This document shows, in pieces, positions 7,966 through 18,736 of a DNA stretch of 64,000 bases. Origin of the DNA: an uncultured Alphaproteobacteria bacterium. Its GTDB lineage: Bacteria; Pseudomonadota; Alphaproteobacteria; CAAGCB01; CAG-977. Every line of letters begins with the position of its first letter. The first letter of the stretch is position 1. The stretch lies in contig CALXOZ010000006.1 of the NCBI GenBank assembly GCA_944390195.1, positions 56,064 through 120,063 on the forward strand, read 5' to 3'. Below the pieces are notes generated by a model. It saw nothing but the letters and a program-made list of their open reading frames with translations. It made no database searches and was not told the origin of the DNA. The translations under genes were made by a program, and so were the position numbers.

Positions 7966-10070
7966 AACTTTTAACCGCCGTTTTATGTATGCTCCTTGTG
8001 TTTACAAAAACGCTCAGTGCACAAGATAAAGAAAAGCCTGTGGATTTTTATGCCGACGAATTAACCTATGATCGGGAAATGAATCTGATCATCGCACGGG
8101 GCAATGTGTCCTTTTCTCAAGGACAAGCGTCTTTGCGGGCGGATCATATCAACTATGACATGGTCGACGGCGTCGTCATCGCGTCGGGAAACGTCGAAAT
8201 CTATACCCCCGACGGCGGATTGATGCAGGGAAATTACGCAAAGTTGTCCGGAGATCTGAAAGACGGATTAATAAAAAAAATACGTTACACCCTGTCCGAT
8301 CAATCCGTTTTGACTGCGAAACAAGCCGAACATATACAAGGAAATTTTACAGAATTTGAAGACGTCGCCTATTCTTCGTGCGATTTTTGTGAAAACGGCT
8401 CCAGATTTTGGGAAGTCAAAGCAAAAAAAATGCTTCACGACAAAGAGGCGAAAACAATAACGGCACAGAACGCAACAATGACCGTTGCTGACGTACCGCT
8501 TTTATATTTACCTTATTTTTCTTATCCGGATCCTTCTGTCAAAAGAAAATCCGGCTTTTTAATGCCAAGCATAAAATCAAATCGGGCAATGGGTGCCGGC
8601 GTTACAGTCCCTTATTACTTGGAAATCAATCCTTATACCGATTTTTTGCTGTCTCCGTGGATAGCGACAAAAGGCATTTTATGGGAAGCCAACTTGCGAC
8701 ATAATTTTTCAGAAGGCACTCTGGATCTTTCCGGATCTTTCATTCGTCAAGACGATCAGAACAGATATAATATCGTCGCTTTCGGACAATGGGATATCAA
8801 CGACATTTGGAGAGCCCGTTTAAATATCGACCACGCTTCCGATGACACTTATTTACGCCGCTATGACATTCAAAGCGATGACGATTATGCTCCGTGGTTG
8901 AAATCCGATTTGGCTATCGAAGCTTTGGATCAAAACACCTACTTTTATTTTGGCGGTGCAAATTACCAAAACATGCGTGAAAACATTAATGACGACACCA
9001 TTCCCGAAGCCGTTCCTTTAATGCAATTTTCATATACGACCGAACCTTCGGAAAACGGCGGATATTGGAGTTTTGATGTTTCTTCCGCGACTTTGACACG
9101 CAAACAAGGCAATGACAGTAGCCGCCTGTCTTTTGAAACGGGATGGCATTTACCGGGGATCACCGATTGGGGAGCCGTCTACAGCTTTAACGCGACAGCA
9201 TTGGTCAGCGGTTATAAAATCAACGATTATTTCATCGAAGAAAAAAATGAACTCTTTTCCGGCTATGTCGGCGCATTCAATCCTCAAGCTTCTTTAAAAG
9301 TCAGTTATCCTTTTATAAAAACAGGGCAAAAATATAATCAAGTCATTGAGCCGATCATTATGGGAATTGTCGCCCCGAATTCCAAAAACTCGGATAAAAT
9401 TCCCAATGAAGACAGTAGCGATTTGGAATTCGACAATACCAACTTGTTTGCTGAACAACGCTTTGCGGGATTCGACATGTTTGAACCCGGATCACGTTTG
9501 AATTACGGTTTGAAATGGAGTTTGTACGGACATGAAAAAGGGTATATTTCCTTTTTAATCGGTCAAAGTTACCGTTTTTCTCATTCCGATATCTTTCCGC
9601 CGGATTCGGGGCTGGTCGATCAGGCTTCCGATATCGTCGGCAATATCACCGTCCAACCAAATTCCTTTATCAATCTGGACTATTCCTTCCGTTTGAACAG
9701 AAAAAATTTCGATATCAACTACAGTAACGTTTCCTTATCTGTCGGAAATGCCTTATTGCGCATTTCCGCCAGCTATATTAACTTGAAAAGCACGGTTTCC
9801 GAATATTCCGCCTATAACGACCGCGAAGAATTGTTGTACTATGTAACTTCGCATTTAACGCGTTACTGGATGATCAAATTCAATCAACGTATCAATATGT
9901 CGGATGGCGGAGGCGTATTGGAAACAGGAGGATATGTCCGTTATGAAGACGAATGTTTCGCTTTGGAAACGGGTATAAAAAAAGATTATACTTACGACCG
10001 CGACTATGAAAGCGGGATAACTTTCCAATTGGGAATCGAATTTAAACCTTTCGGCGTCTTTAATATGTAA
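7962..10070 (+). CDS. lptD: LPS-assembly outer-membrane protein LptD
   Basis: 702 residues. LptD with LptE inserts lipopolysaccharide into the outer leaflet of the outer membrane. A signal peptide (LLTAVLCMLLVFTKTLSAQ) is followed by the OstA/LptA jellyroll (VDFYADELTYDREMN, GNVSFSQGQASLRADHI) and a long C-terminal beta barrel of alternating aromatic strands. A CxxC (SSCDFCENG) near residue 140 and one Cys in DECFALETG near the C-terminus are candidates for inter-domain disulfides as in E. coli. The AAGGAG site upstream supports ATG 7962. The order lptD-surA-rsmA matches that of many proteobacteria, with pdxA missing. Confidence 0.93.
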   Translation: MKLLTAVLCMLLVFTKTLSAQDKEKPVDFYADELTYDREMNLIIARGNVSFSQGQASLRADHINYDMVDGVVIASGNVEIYTPDGGLMQGNYAKLSGDLKDGLIKKIRYTLSDQSVLTAKQAEHIQGNFTEFEDVAYSSCDFCENGSRFWEVKAKKMLHDKEAKTITAQNATMTVADVPLLYLPYFSYPDPSVKRKSGFLMPSIKSNRAMGAGVTVPYYLEINPYTDFLLSPWIATKGILWEANLRHNFSEGTLDLSGSFIRQDDQNRYNIVAFGQWDINDIWRARLNIDHASDDTYLRRYDIQSDDDYAPWLKSDLAIEALDQNTYFYFGGANYQNMRENINDDTIPEAVPLMQFSYTTEPSENGGYWSFDVSSATLTRKQGNDSSRLSFETGWHLPGITDWGAVYSFNATALVSGYKINDYFIEEKNELFSGYVGAFNPQASLKVSYPFIKTGQKYNQVIEPIIMGIVAPNSKNSDKIPNEDSSDLEFDNTNLFAEQRFAGFDMFEPGSRLNYGLKWSLYGHEKGYISFLIGQSYRFSHSDIFPPDSGLVDQASDIVGNITVQPNSFINLDYSFRLNRKNFDINYSNVSLSVGNALLRISASYINLKSTVSEYSAYNDREELLYYVTSHLTRYWMIKFNQRINMSDGGGVLETGGYVRYEDECFALETGIKKDYTYDRDYESGITFQLGIEFKPFGVFNM

Positions 10071-10083
10071 AAGGGAAAATAAA

Positions 10084-11301
10084 ATGCGTTTATTAATCTG
10101 TGCTTTTGTTTGCTCCGTTTTATTTTTTTCAAATGCCCGCGCCCAAACCAGAATTATTGCTCAAGTCAATGATGAAATCATTTCCGAACGGGATTTGGAA
10201 CAGCGTCTTGCCTTTATCCGTTTGACAGGACAGGCGGATACTAGCAAAAAAGACATACAAGACCGTATGTTAAAACAGTTGATCGACGAAAAATTAAAAC
10301 AGCAGGAAGCCAGAAACGCCGGTATTCAGGTTTCTGAAGATGAAATCAATCAAGCCATAAAAATCACTTTACGCCAAAATGGATTGGATTATGACAAGGT
10401 TTTGAAAATTTTAAAAAAAAATAAATTACCGCTCTCGGTCATCAGTGATCAGATCAAAAGCGATTTGTTATATGTTCGTGCCATAAAAAAAATGGCAGGC
10501 GCCCGCGTCAATATTTCAGACAGTGAAGTGTCAACAAAAATCGAAGAGATAAAAGAAAACCTGTCTCAACGGCAGTACTTGACATCAGAAATCTTTCTGC
10601 CCGTCGGGGATGAACCGGAAGATCAGGTTTACGGTCAGGCAATGCAATTGATCTTACGTATGCGGGACGGAGAATCTTTTGAAGACCTGGCGCAACAATA
10701 TTCAAAAGCCCCCAGTGCCGCAAAAGGGGGAATGGCTGGTTGGGTCGCTGAAAAAAATTTCACTCCCGCCGAACTGGAAGAGTTGTCTTTTATGAGGCCC
10801 GGTCAACTCAGCACGCCGATTCAGACACCCGAAGGATATAAGTTGCTGGTTTATCATGCCGTCAGAGAACCTGAAAACATATCTGAAAAAAAGGAAGTTG
10901 TGCATTTAATGCAATTGTTTTTACCTGAAACTATGACAAAAAATCAGCGTCAATCCGTTTTGCGCGATGTGAATTTGACAAAAGGGTCTTGTCAACAATT
11001 CAAGACCGTATCGCAAAACATCAAAACAACATCACGGATTGATTTAGGAAAACTTCCGATGACCGAATTACCCTCCCCTATTCGTTCCGTTGTCAGCAAA
11101 ACGGCATTATTAACTCCGAGCCGTCCTTTGAAGATAGATGGAGGAGAGTTGGTTTTCATGGCTTGTTCAAAAGAAAACGTTTCATTAATTCCGGAAAAGG
11201 AAAAAGTTAAAATGCAACTGGAATCCATGCGTTTGGAAATGCTGGCACAAAGACGCTTAAGGGAATTGCGCCGCAATGCTGTAACGGAGATCAGACGATG
11301 A
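10084..11301 (+). CDS. surA: Periplasmic chaperone and peptidyl-prolyl isomerase SurA
   Basis: 405 residues. SurA escorts unfolded outer-membrane proteins, including LptD. It has a signal peptide (LLICAFVCSVLFFSNARAQ), an N-terminal SurA domain starting RIIAQVNDEIISERDLEQR, and one parvulin domain (about residues 165-265) with APSAAKGGMAGWV and MRPGQLSTPIQTPEGYKLL. E. coli SurA has two parvulin domains; the region after about 270 here is diverged and no second clear copy is visible, as in many alphaproteobacteria. It overlaps rsmA by 4 bases. Confidence 0.9.
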   Translation: MRLLICAFVCSVLFFSNARAQTRIIAQVNDEIISERDLEQRLAFIRLTGQADTSKKDIQDRMLKQLIDEKLKQQEARNAGIQVSEDEINQAIKITLRQNGLDYDKVLKILKKNKLPLSVISDQIKSDLLYVRAIKKMAGARVNISDSEVSTKIEEIKENLSQRQYLTSEIFLPVGDEPEDQVYGQAMQLILRMRDGESFEDLAQQYSKAPSAAKGGMAGWVAEKNFTPAELEELSFMRPGQLSTPIQTPEGYKLLVYHAVREPENISEKKEVVHLMQLFLPETMTKNQRQSVLRDVNLTKGSCQQFKTVSQNIKTTSRIDLGKLPMTELPSPIRSVVSKTALLTPSRPLKIDGGELVFMACSKENVSLIPEKEKVKMQLESMRLEMLAQRRLRELRRNAVTEIRR

Positions 11302-12134
11302 ACGATGCCTTACCGGCTTTAAAGGAAGTTATTGCTCGATACGGATTATCCGCCAAAAAAAATCTCGGACAAAACTTTATTTTGGATGTCAATCTGTTAA
11401 ACAAAATCGTCCGTTATGCAAAAATAAATGATCCACAAGCTTTTGAAAGCGGATCCGTCATCGAAGTCGGTCCCGGCCCCGGAGGATTGACACGAGCCAT
11501 CCTTGCAAACAATCCGAACCATTTGATCGTTATCGAAAAAGATCTTCGCTGTTTAAAAGCGCTCTCTGACATTCAATCGGTCTTTCCTTCAAAGATGGAT
11601 ATTTTAACGGACGACGCTTTAAACGTTAAGGTGAACGAGTTGGGAAAACCGCCAAGAGCCATTATCGCGAACCTGCCTTATAATATTTCCACCTTACTGT
11701 TGATACAATGGTTGAAGCGAATTGAAAATTTTTCTTCGTTGACATTGATGTTTCAAAAAGAAGTCGCTGAACGTTTAATCGCGAAACCCAATTGCGCGCA
11801 TTATGGCAGATTGTCGATTTTAACTCAATGGCTGTGCCATGCGGAAATCTTATTTAAAGTTCCGCCGTCATGCTTTGTTCCCCCTCCAAAGGTTACTTCC
11901 GCCATTGTTTGTTTAAAACCCCGTCCCCAGCCCTTGGCTCCGGCTCGAATGGATTTATTGGAAAAAGTAACTGCCGCGGCGTTCAACCAACGCAGGAAAA
12001 TGTTACGTTCTTCATTAAAATCTGTTGGAAATCCTGATAAATTATGCCAAAACGCCAATATAGACCCGTGTATGCGCGCTCAAGATGTTCCTATCGAAGC
12101 GTTTTGCGCCTTAGCCCGTTCTTTGGAGAATTGA
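11298..12134 (+). CDS. rsmA: 16S rRNA adenine dimethyltransferase RsmA (KsgA)
   Basis: 278 residues. The enzyme dimethylates A1518 and A1519 of 16S rRNA late in small-subunit maturation. Motifs are KKNLGQNFILD at the N-terminus, the SAM-binding EVGPGPGGLTRAIL, VIEKDLRCLKAL (acidic residue binding the ribose), the NLPYNISTLL catalytic motif and QRRKMLRSSLK in the C-terminal RNA-binding domain. The length is normal. Loss would give kasugamycin resistance in other bacteria. Confidence 0.95.
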   Translation: MNDALPALKEVIARYGLSAKKNLGQNFILDVNLLNKIVRYAKINDPQAFESGSVIEVGPGPGGLTRAILANNPNHLIVIEKDLRCLKALSDIQSVFPSKMDILTDDALNVKVNELGKPPRAIIANLPYNISTLLLIQWLKRIENFSSLTLMFQKEVAERLIAKPNCAHYGRLSILTQWLCHAEILFKVPPSCFVPPPKVTSAIVCLKPRPQPLAPARMDLLEKVTAAAFNQRRKMLRSSLKSVGNPDKLCQNANIDPCMRAQDVPIEAFCALARSLEN

Positions 12135-12137
12135 TTC

Positions 12138-12458
12138 ATGTCCATTTTATCTTCATTCTTTCAATCTTTAGCGTATCCTTGCTATCTCTTAATTCATTTT
12201 TATATGTACGTCATTTTTGCCGCAATCATTTTATCATGGTTGGAAGCATTTAATATCTTAAACAATTACAGCTCCGCCGTTAACATGATCAAAGATACCA
12301 TACATAGATTGACAGAGCCTTATTTCGCTTTTTTCAGAAGATTCATTCCTCCTGTCGGAATGCTTGATCTGTCCTCTTTGATTGCTTTATTCGTATTATA
12401 CTTTTTACAAAACTTCATTCCCAACTTTCTGCTTCAGCTTGCCCGCATGACCGCCTGA
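12138..12458 (+). CDS. YggT family membrane protein
   Basis: 106 residues with two hydrophobic blocks (about 15-40 and 75-98) separated by the typical LTEPYFAFFRRFIPPVGMLDLSSL segment in which LTEP and R-x-x-P-P-x-G-x-x-D-x-S are diagnostic of YggT. YggT proteins are small inner-membrane proteins linked by genetics to osmotic or cell-division functions; the exact role is unknown. The gene lies 3 bases after rsmA and its stop overlaps the next start by one base, so it is part of the folD operon. Confidence 0.85.
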   Translation: MSILSSFFQSLAYPCYLLIHFYMYVIFAAIILSWLEAFNILNNYSSAVNMIKDTIHRLTEPYFAFFRRFIPPVGMLDLSSLIALFVLYFLQNFIPNFLLQLARMTA

Positions 12459-12760
12459 TGTTTGTGTCCGAAGAAAACAACGGTATCAAGTTATTCATCC
12501 GTCTGACCCCAAAAACTAAAAAAGAAGGCGTGCTCGGGCTGTTTACCGATCCGAACGGAACGGAGCGTTTGAAAGTCGGCGTTTTTTCTCCGCCCGTCGA
12601 CGGAAAAGCCAATCAAGCTTTGATTAAATTGTTGTCAAAAAATTTACACATTGCTAAAAGCAATATTTCTTTAATTGCCGGAGAAACAGATCGGAATAAA
12701 ACTTTATTCATTCATGGAAATTCAAAAGAATTAATAAAAAAATTGGAGAATTTAATATGA
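12458..12760 (+). CDS. DUF167 (YggU) family protein
   Basis: 100 residues with the DUF167 pattern: KLFIRLTPKTKKEGVLG, ERLKVGVFSPPVDGKANQALIKLLSK and SLIAGETDRNKTLFI. Members are small basic alpha/beta proteins of unknown function that commonly follow yggT, exactly as here. It overlaps folD by 4 bases. Confidence 0.88.
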   Translation: MFVSEENNGIKLFIRLTPKTKKEGVLGLFTDPNGTERLKVGVFSPPVDGKANQALIKLLSKNLHIAKSNISLIAGETDRNKTLFIHGNSKELIKKLENLI

Positions 12761-13587
12761 CTTTACTTTTAAACGGATTTGAATTGGCAAAACAATGCCG
12801 CCTTGAATTGGCGGAAAAAATAAAAAAATTGCCTCGCCGTCCAAAACTGGCCGTTCTCTTGATCGGAAACGATCCTGCCAGCGCAGTTTATGTTAAAAAC
12901 AAAGAAAAAGCGGCAAACGAAGTCGGAATACAGTCTGAAATACATCGTTTCGATACAATTTCACAAAATGACTTGCTGGCGTTAATCCATAAATTAAACA
13001 CTGATGACACCGTTGACGGAATCCTTGTCCAATTGCCTTTACCCGCCGGATTGGATGAAAAGGAAATCCTTCAAGCCATCAATCCTGAAAAAGACGTAGA
13101 TGGCTTCCATCCGGTAAATTTGGGGAAATTGATGATCGGAGAAAATACTCCTGTCGCTTGCACCCCGAAAGGATGCATGAAGTTGATTCATCAAGCTAAA
13201 GAGGATTTGACAGGCTTGAATGCCGTTGTCATCGGACGTTCCGTTATTGTCGGGAAACCTATGGCTCAGTTGTTACTTCGTGAAAACTGTACGGTTACAA
13301 TGGCTCATTCGAAAACGCGAAACTTGCCCGAACTTTGTCGCCATGCGGATATCTTAATCGCTGCCATAGGCAAACCGAAAACGGTTAAAGCCGACTGGAT
13401 CAAAGAAAATGCCATCGTTATTGATGTCGGTATTAATCGTTTGGAAAACGGAAAATTATGCGGAGATGTCGACTTTGATGACTGCTTTGACAAATGCGCC
13501 GCTATCACTCCCGTTCCCAAGGGGGTAGGTCCTATGACAATCGCTATGTTACTGGAAAACACCGTAGAGGCTTATTGTTCAAAATAA
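12757..13587 (+). CDS. folD: Methylenetetrahydrofolate dehydrogenase/cyclohydrolase
   Basis: 276 residues. FolD interconverts 5,10-methylene-, methenyl- and 10-formyl-tetrahydrofolate, supplying one-carbon units for purines and formyl-Met. The motifs SAVYVKNKEKAANEVG (catalytic Lys), GILVQLPLP, INPEKDVDGFHP, VIGRSVIVGKPMAQLL (Rossmann loop with the GRS/NADP signature) and TPVPKGVGPMTIAMLL are all present. It is the last gene of the lptF-to-folD run and is followed by a terminator. Confidence 0.95.
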   Translation: MTLLLNGFELAKQCRLELAEKIKKLPRRPKLAVLLIGNDPASAVYVKNKEKAANEVGIQSEIHRFDTISQNDLLALIHKLNTDDTVDGILVQLPLPAGLDEKEILQAINPEKDVDGFHPVNLGKLMIGENTPVACTPKGCMKLIHQAKEDLTGLNAVVIGRSVIVGKPMAQLLLRENCTVTMAHSKTRNLPELCRHADILIAAIGKPKTVKADWIKENAIVIDVGINRLENGKLCGDVDFDDCFDKCAAITPVPKGVGPMTIAMLLENTVEAYCSK

Positions 13588-13684
13588 ATTTACGGAATAG
13601 TTTTGATCCTTGACGTTTTTTATATCGTCAAATCTCTTTTTTATATATTGTTCCAGTTTAAGCGTTTTTATATTTTTTCTTTTT

Positions 13685-13728
13685 AAAGAGTGGATTACGA
13701 TATTCCGTTATCCGCTCTTTTATTTTTA
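13685..13728 (+). terminator. Rho-independent terminator after folD
   Basis: The stem AAAGAGTGGAT with ATCCGCTCTTT, around a central AT-rich loop, is followed by TATTTTT. Confidence 0.75.
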
Positions 13729-14272
13729 TACCGACCGGAACAATCAAAAAATAAAAATATTTGATTGATTATTCACGGAATACCCTGTTTATTTTTCTTG
13801 AAACGCTTTCTTTTATTTATCTTCCGCATTTCAGTTACACCCCTTCAAAAGGAAAAAATATCCTTTTTCCCGCCTTACCTAAAAACGCAGTAAGATAAAA
13901 AATACAGAAAAAATTTTTGCATATTCCCGTCCGAAATTTTCATACCTACTTTCGTCTTTATTATAAAAAACATTTGGTTTCGATTTTATTATTGTTTTAA
14001 AGCTCAAGAAATATTCTCATTTGCCCGTATCCAATCAAAAGACAGGCATCTAAGCCCGTCCATTCACCCCCCATATGACAATAACCTCTTCCCGACTTTT
14101 TACCTGTTATTTGTGAATGTAATCGGATTTTTTTCAACGGATATTATCCCGCAGCCGGCATTTTTTGATGATTACATAAAAATTCAAGCACACAGAAAAA
14201 TCACTTTTTATGATTCTTGATTTTCACATTCAAAGACGAAACCGCCCAAAGACGTCAAAGACACACTTCCGT
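13729..14272. other. AT-rich intergenic region
   Basis: Between the folD terminator and the MATE gene end. I see no convincing gene, repeat or RNA. Short frames here have no ribosome binding site. Confidence 0.5.
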
Positions 14273-15721
14273 CTAACGTTCAAAGCCTTCCGTCGCATAA
14301 CGTCTGCAAATTTTTATAAAGCGGACAATCAGGAAAACAGTCGCACAGGCACAGGCTATCACCATAGCATAAGCCATTCCAGCCACGCCATAATCAAGCT
14401 TGAAAGAAAACAACCAGATCAAGGGTAACATAATGAAAATAAAGGCGGCTCCCTGACCGACCGTCGGAATCAAAATATCGACCGCCCCGCGTAAAACGTT
14501 GACCATGACTTGCTGAGTTCCGTCAAAAATGCACAACAAAGAACAAATCATTACCAAAGGAACCGTCATTTCAACCAATTGAGGATCTTTCGTATATACG
14601 GAAGCAATAAAATGCGGACATGACAGGAAAAAAATAGAACAAGCCAACATAATCGATAAATTAAAGACCAAGGCTGTATATCCGACTATTTTCATTTCCA
14701 AGACGGACTTTTTTCCTCTGGCAATTCCCATTAAAACAGCCGAAGCCGTCCCGACACCGCCAGCAAGCACAAATACATTCGTTGATACGTTCAACATAAT
14801 CGTATAGGCCCCCAAAGCCATCGTTCCAAGCCATCCGGCCATAATATTGACGACGGAATAAGACCCTTCCTCGACACCAATTGTTGCCGCCGCTCCATAA
14901 CCAACACTGCGGATACGACGGTTTTCACGTTTGTCTTTTTCCGGTTTCACCCATACACCGTATAAATCGTTTTCATCTATACAGAAAACAATGATAAACA
15001 TACCAACAGCTAAAATCACCCGTATCAAAGTCGTTGCGACAGCCGATCCGACGGCTCCCATTGCGGGGAAGCCATAATGTCCGTAAACAAAAGCATAATT
15101 AGCAAAGATATTAATAATATTGGCTAATAAAATCATGACCATTCCCGGCAACGGTCGCTTTGTTCCCTCCAAAAAGGAAGACATGACAAAAAACAGTAAA
15201 GCAAAGGGCATACCTAAGGCATAAACGGATAAGACTTTTGCACTTCCTTTGGCGACATCCTCCGGCTGCCCCAGCAGGTTCATGACAAATTCCGATGGCA
15301 AACAAATCACCATCAACACAAACCCCACCATCAAAGCATAAGGGATCGAACGGCGTAAGACACGACCGCATTCACGATACTTTCCTTGTCCAAAGGCATT
15401 TGCAGTCAATACAATCGTTCCTTGCAACAACCCCATAGCAACAGACAGGAAAAGCGTATGTAAAGTACCCGCGATACTTTGATACCCCAAATCTTGCGTA
15501 CTGTAACGCCCGACAAAGATCGTATCCGCCAACGTCATACCGACAGCCCCCAAACGGGCGATCACAACAGGAATAGCCAATTTCCATGTTTCTTTAAAAC
15601 AGCGTAAAATTTTTAACTTAAAAACGCGGCTTTCCCTTTCATCCCTTTGCTTTAAAAGGATATCCTTTTGTTCATCCAAATTCGATTTATAATAAAATTC
15701 ACTTCGCAAAATACCCTGCAA
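14273..15721 (-). CDS. MATE family efflux transporter
   Basis: About 482 residues with twelve predicted membrane spans in two pseudo-repeats, matching NorM/DinF-type multidrug and toxic compound extrusion proteins that export cationic compounds with Na+ or H+. Typical segments are LAIPVVIARLGAVGMTLADTIFVGRYS at the first span and MGLLQGTIVLTANAFGQGK at the second. The frame opens with TTG at 15721 inside atpC (23-base overlap) and no ATG occurs before the first span, so the start is uncertain. It reads in the same direction as the ATP synthase operon and may be co-transcribed with it. Substrate cannot be inferred. Confidence 0.88.
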   Translation of the reverse strand: MQGILRSEFYYKSNLDEQKDILLKQRDERESRVFKLKILRCFKETWKLAIPVVIARLGAVGMTLADTIFVGRYSTQDLGYQSIAGTLHTLFLSVAMGLLQGTIVLTANAFGQGKYRECGRVLRRSIPYALMVGFVLMVICLPSEFVMNLLGQPEDVAKGSAKVLSVYALGMPFALLFFVMSSFLEGTKRPLPGMVMILLANIINIFANYAFVYGHYGFPAMGAVGSAVATTLIRVILAVGMFIIVFCIDENDLYGVWVKPEKDKRENRRIRSVGYGAAATIGVEEGSYSVVNIMAGWLGTMALGAYTIMLNVSTNVFVLAGGVGTASAVLMGIARGKKSVLEMKIVGYTALVFNLSIMLACSIFFLSCPHFIASVYTKDPQLVEMTVPLVMICSLLCIFDGTQQVMVNVLRGAVDILIPTVGQGAAFIFIMLPLIWLFSFKLDYGVAGMAYAMVIACACATVFLIVRFIKICRRYATEGFER

Positions 15722-16112
15722 TCATCTGAAAAAATGCAACTTTTTTTTGATCTATTTCATCTAAATGGGTTTCTTTATTTTCTTTTTCCCTATAATAAGA
15801 AATTTGTTTTTTTATTTCATCAAGATTAACCTCTTCGACATTCAAGATATTGTGTGTCAATATCGTACAGGCATTATCTCGAATTTTAGCAATTCCCGAT
15901 GAAATAAAAAAACTTTCCTTTTTCTCTTGTTCTAAATTCGTTAAAATAACCAAGCCGTCACAAAGCAGTTTCATAGCCGGTGCACGACGCGGCAAAACGA
16001 CATAAGGTCCTCCTATCGCCGGAATTTGAACACTCAAAACTTCCTTAACGGCAAAAGGCTTTTGCGGTATCAGCATCTTTACAAAAATAGAATCAAGAGG
16101 TTGTTTCACCAT
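15699..16112 (-). CDS. atpC: F1 ATP synthase epsilon subunit
   Basis: 137 residues. The N-terminal beta sandwich (PQKPFAVKEVLSVQIPAIGGPYVVLPRRAPAM) matches epsilon, which couples rotor rotation and inhibits ATP hydrolysis through its C-terminal helices. The usual G-x-x-G-x-L-P-x-H-A motif is changed here to GPYVVLPRRAPA. The gene directly follows atpD with no gap. Weaker conservation than the other subunits is normal for this protein. Confidence 0.88.
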   Translation of the reverse strand: MVKQPLDSIFVKMLIPQKPFAVKEVLSVQIPAIGGPYVVLPRRAPAMKLLCDGLVILTNLEQEKKESFFISSGIAKIRDNACTILTHNILNVEEVNLDEIKKQISYYREKENKETHLDEIDQKKVAFFQMIAGYFAK

Positions 16113-17564
<1,452 letters not shown>

Positions 17565-17584
17565 TCAGCTCCTGTCTTTTCCTG

Positions 17585-18718
17585 TTAAAGCGCTTCAGCG
17601 CCTGAAATTATTTCTGTTAATTCACTGGTGATCATCGACTGGCGAGTCCGATTATATAACAAGGTCAAATCATCTATGATATCTTCAGCATTATTTGTCG
17701 CATTATCCATCGCCGTCATCCGTGCTCCGTTCTCCGATGCCGCGGATTCCAAAGAAGACCGGAAAATAAGCTCTGTCAACATCTCCGGCAACAGCTCATT
17801 CAACAATTCCAACGGACTCGACGGTTCATAGTCATATTCCAACGGATCCGTGTTCGTGGGTTGTTCACTGAAATCATCACTTCCCAATATGCGACGTTCC
17901 TGTGTCGTCTTATACTGAGATTTAGATCGCGCAGAAGAACCTATGTTTCCACGCACGTTTCCCTTTCTCGATCCCAACGATCCGCTTTTGATCCTTGAAG
18001 GACGTTGTAATTTAAACGTATTACCATCACTGCCGTCAACCAAAAAACCCCATGGGTTTTCACCTGTAAACGGTTGCAAAATACGTGCCGCTTGAATAGG
18101 AACAATCGGACGTATTCTGACCTCCTGAGAAATTGCCGAATGAAAATGGTTGTAAATGACCGAACAAGCGTCTATCGTCCCTTTTTCAAACATACTGATC
18201 AAATGCATTGCCATATTTTCAGCATCTGCCAATTGATCTGCCACACTTGTCCGCCCCGCGAATGTCGCCACAATTTGTTTACCGAATTTTTCACGCAAAA
18301 GATCTGTCGCTTTCGACCCGACACAGATCAAACGTACAATTCGTCCTTGCGATTGTAAATGTTCTATAAACTGAGTCGCCTTTCTAACTATATTCAAATT
18401 GAAACCGCTACATAGCCCGCGGGACGAAGCAAATATGATCACCAAATGACGCTGATCTTCTCCATCTCCCGTTATCAGACGGGGCATTTCGTACCGAGGC
18501 TCAAGACCATCCGCTATATCCTGAGCACGCAAATATGAAATCGTTTTTCCTAAACGTAAAACAATTCGCCCCAATGATGCAGTAAAATATCCTGAATCCG
18601 TAATGGCTTGCTGCGCTTGGCGTAAACGAGACGCCGCGACCATTTTCATCGCCGATGTTATTTTTCTTGTCGATTTTATAGATGCTATCCGATTGCGCAA
18701 TTCTCTTAAATTCGCCAT
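17585..18718 (-). CDS. atpG: F1 ATP synthase gamma subunit with internal insertion
   Basis: 377 residues against about 290 usually. Gamma is the central rotor shaft. The N-terminal helix (MANLRELRNRIASIKSTRKITSAMKMVAASRL) and the C-terminal helix (ARMTAMDNATNNAEDIIDDLTLLYNRTRQ through ITSELTEIISGAEAL) are canonical. Between about residues 211 and 290 lies an extra low-complexity stretch rich in Ser, Arg, Gly and Lys (for example SRIKSGSLGSRKGNVRGNIG) before the normal LEYDYEPSSPLELLNELLP segment resumes. The frame is unbroken, so the insertion is translated. It would be located in the globular part of gamma near the foot of the shaft. Its role is unknown. Confidence 0.95.
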   Translation of the reverse strand: MANLRELRNRIASIKSTRKITSAMKMVAASRLRQAQQAITDSGYFTASLGRIVLRLGKTISYLRAQDIADGLEPRYEMPRLITGDGEDQRHLVIIFASSRGLCSGFNLNIVRKATQFIEHLQSQGRIVRLICVGSKATDLLREKFGKQIVATFAGRTSVADQLADAENMAMHLISMFEKGTIDACSVIYNHFHSAISQEVRIRPIVPIQAARILQPFTGENPWGFLVDGSDGNTFKLQRPSRIKSGSLGSRKGNVRGNIGSSARSKSQYKTTQERRILGSDDFSEQPTNTDPLEYDYEPSSPLELLNELLPEMLTELIFRSSLESAASENGARMTAMDNATNNAEDIIDDLTLLYNRTRQSMITSELTEIISGAEAL

Positions 18719-18736
18719 AAACCCACCTTTTATGTA

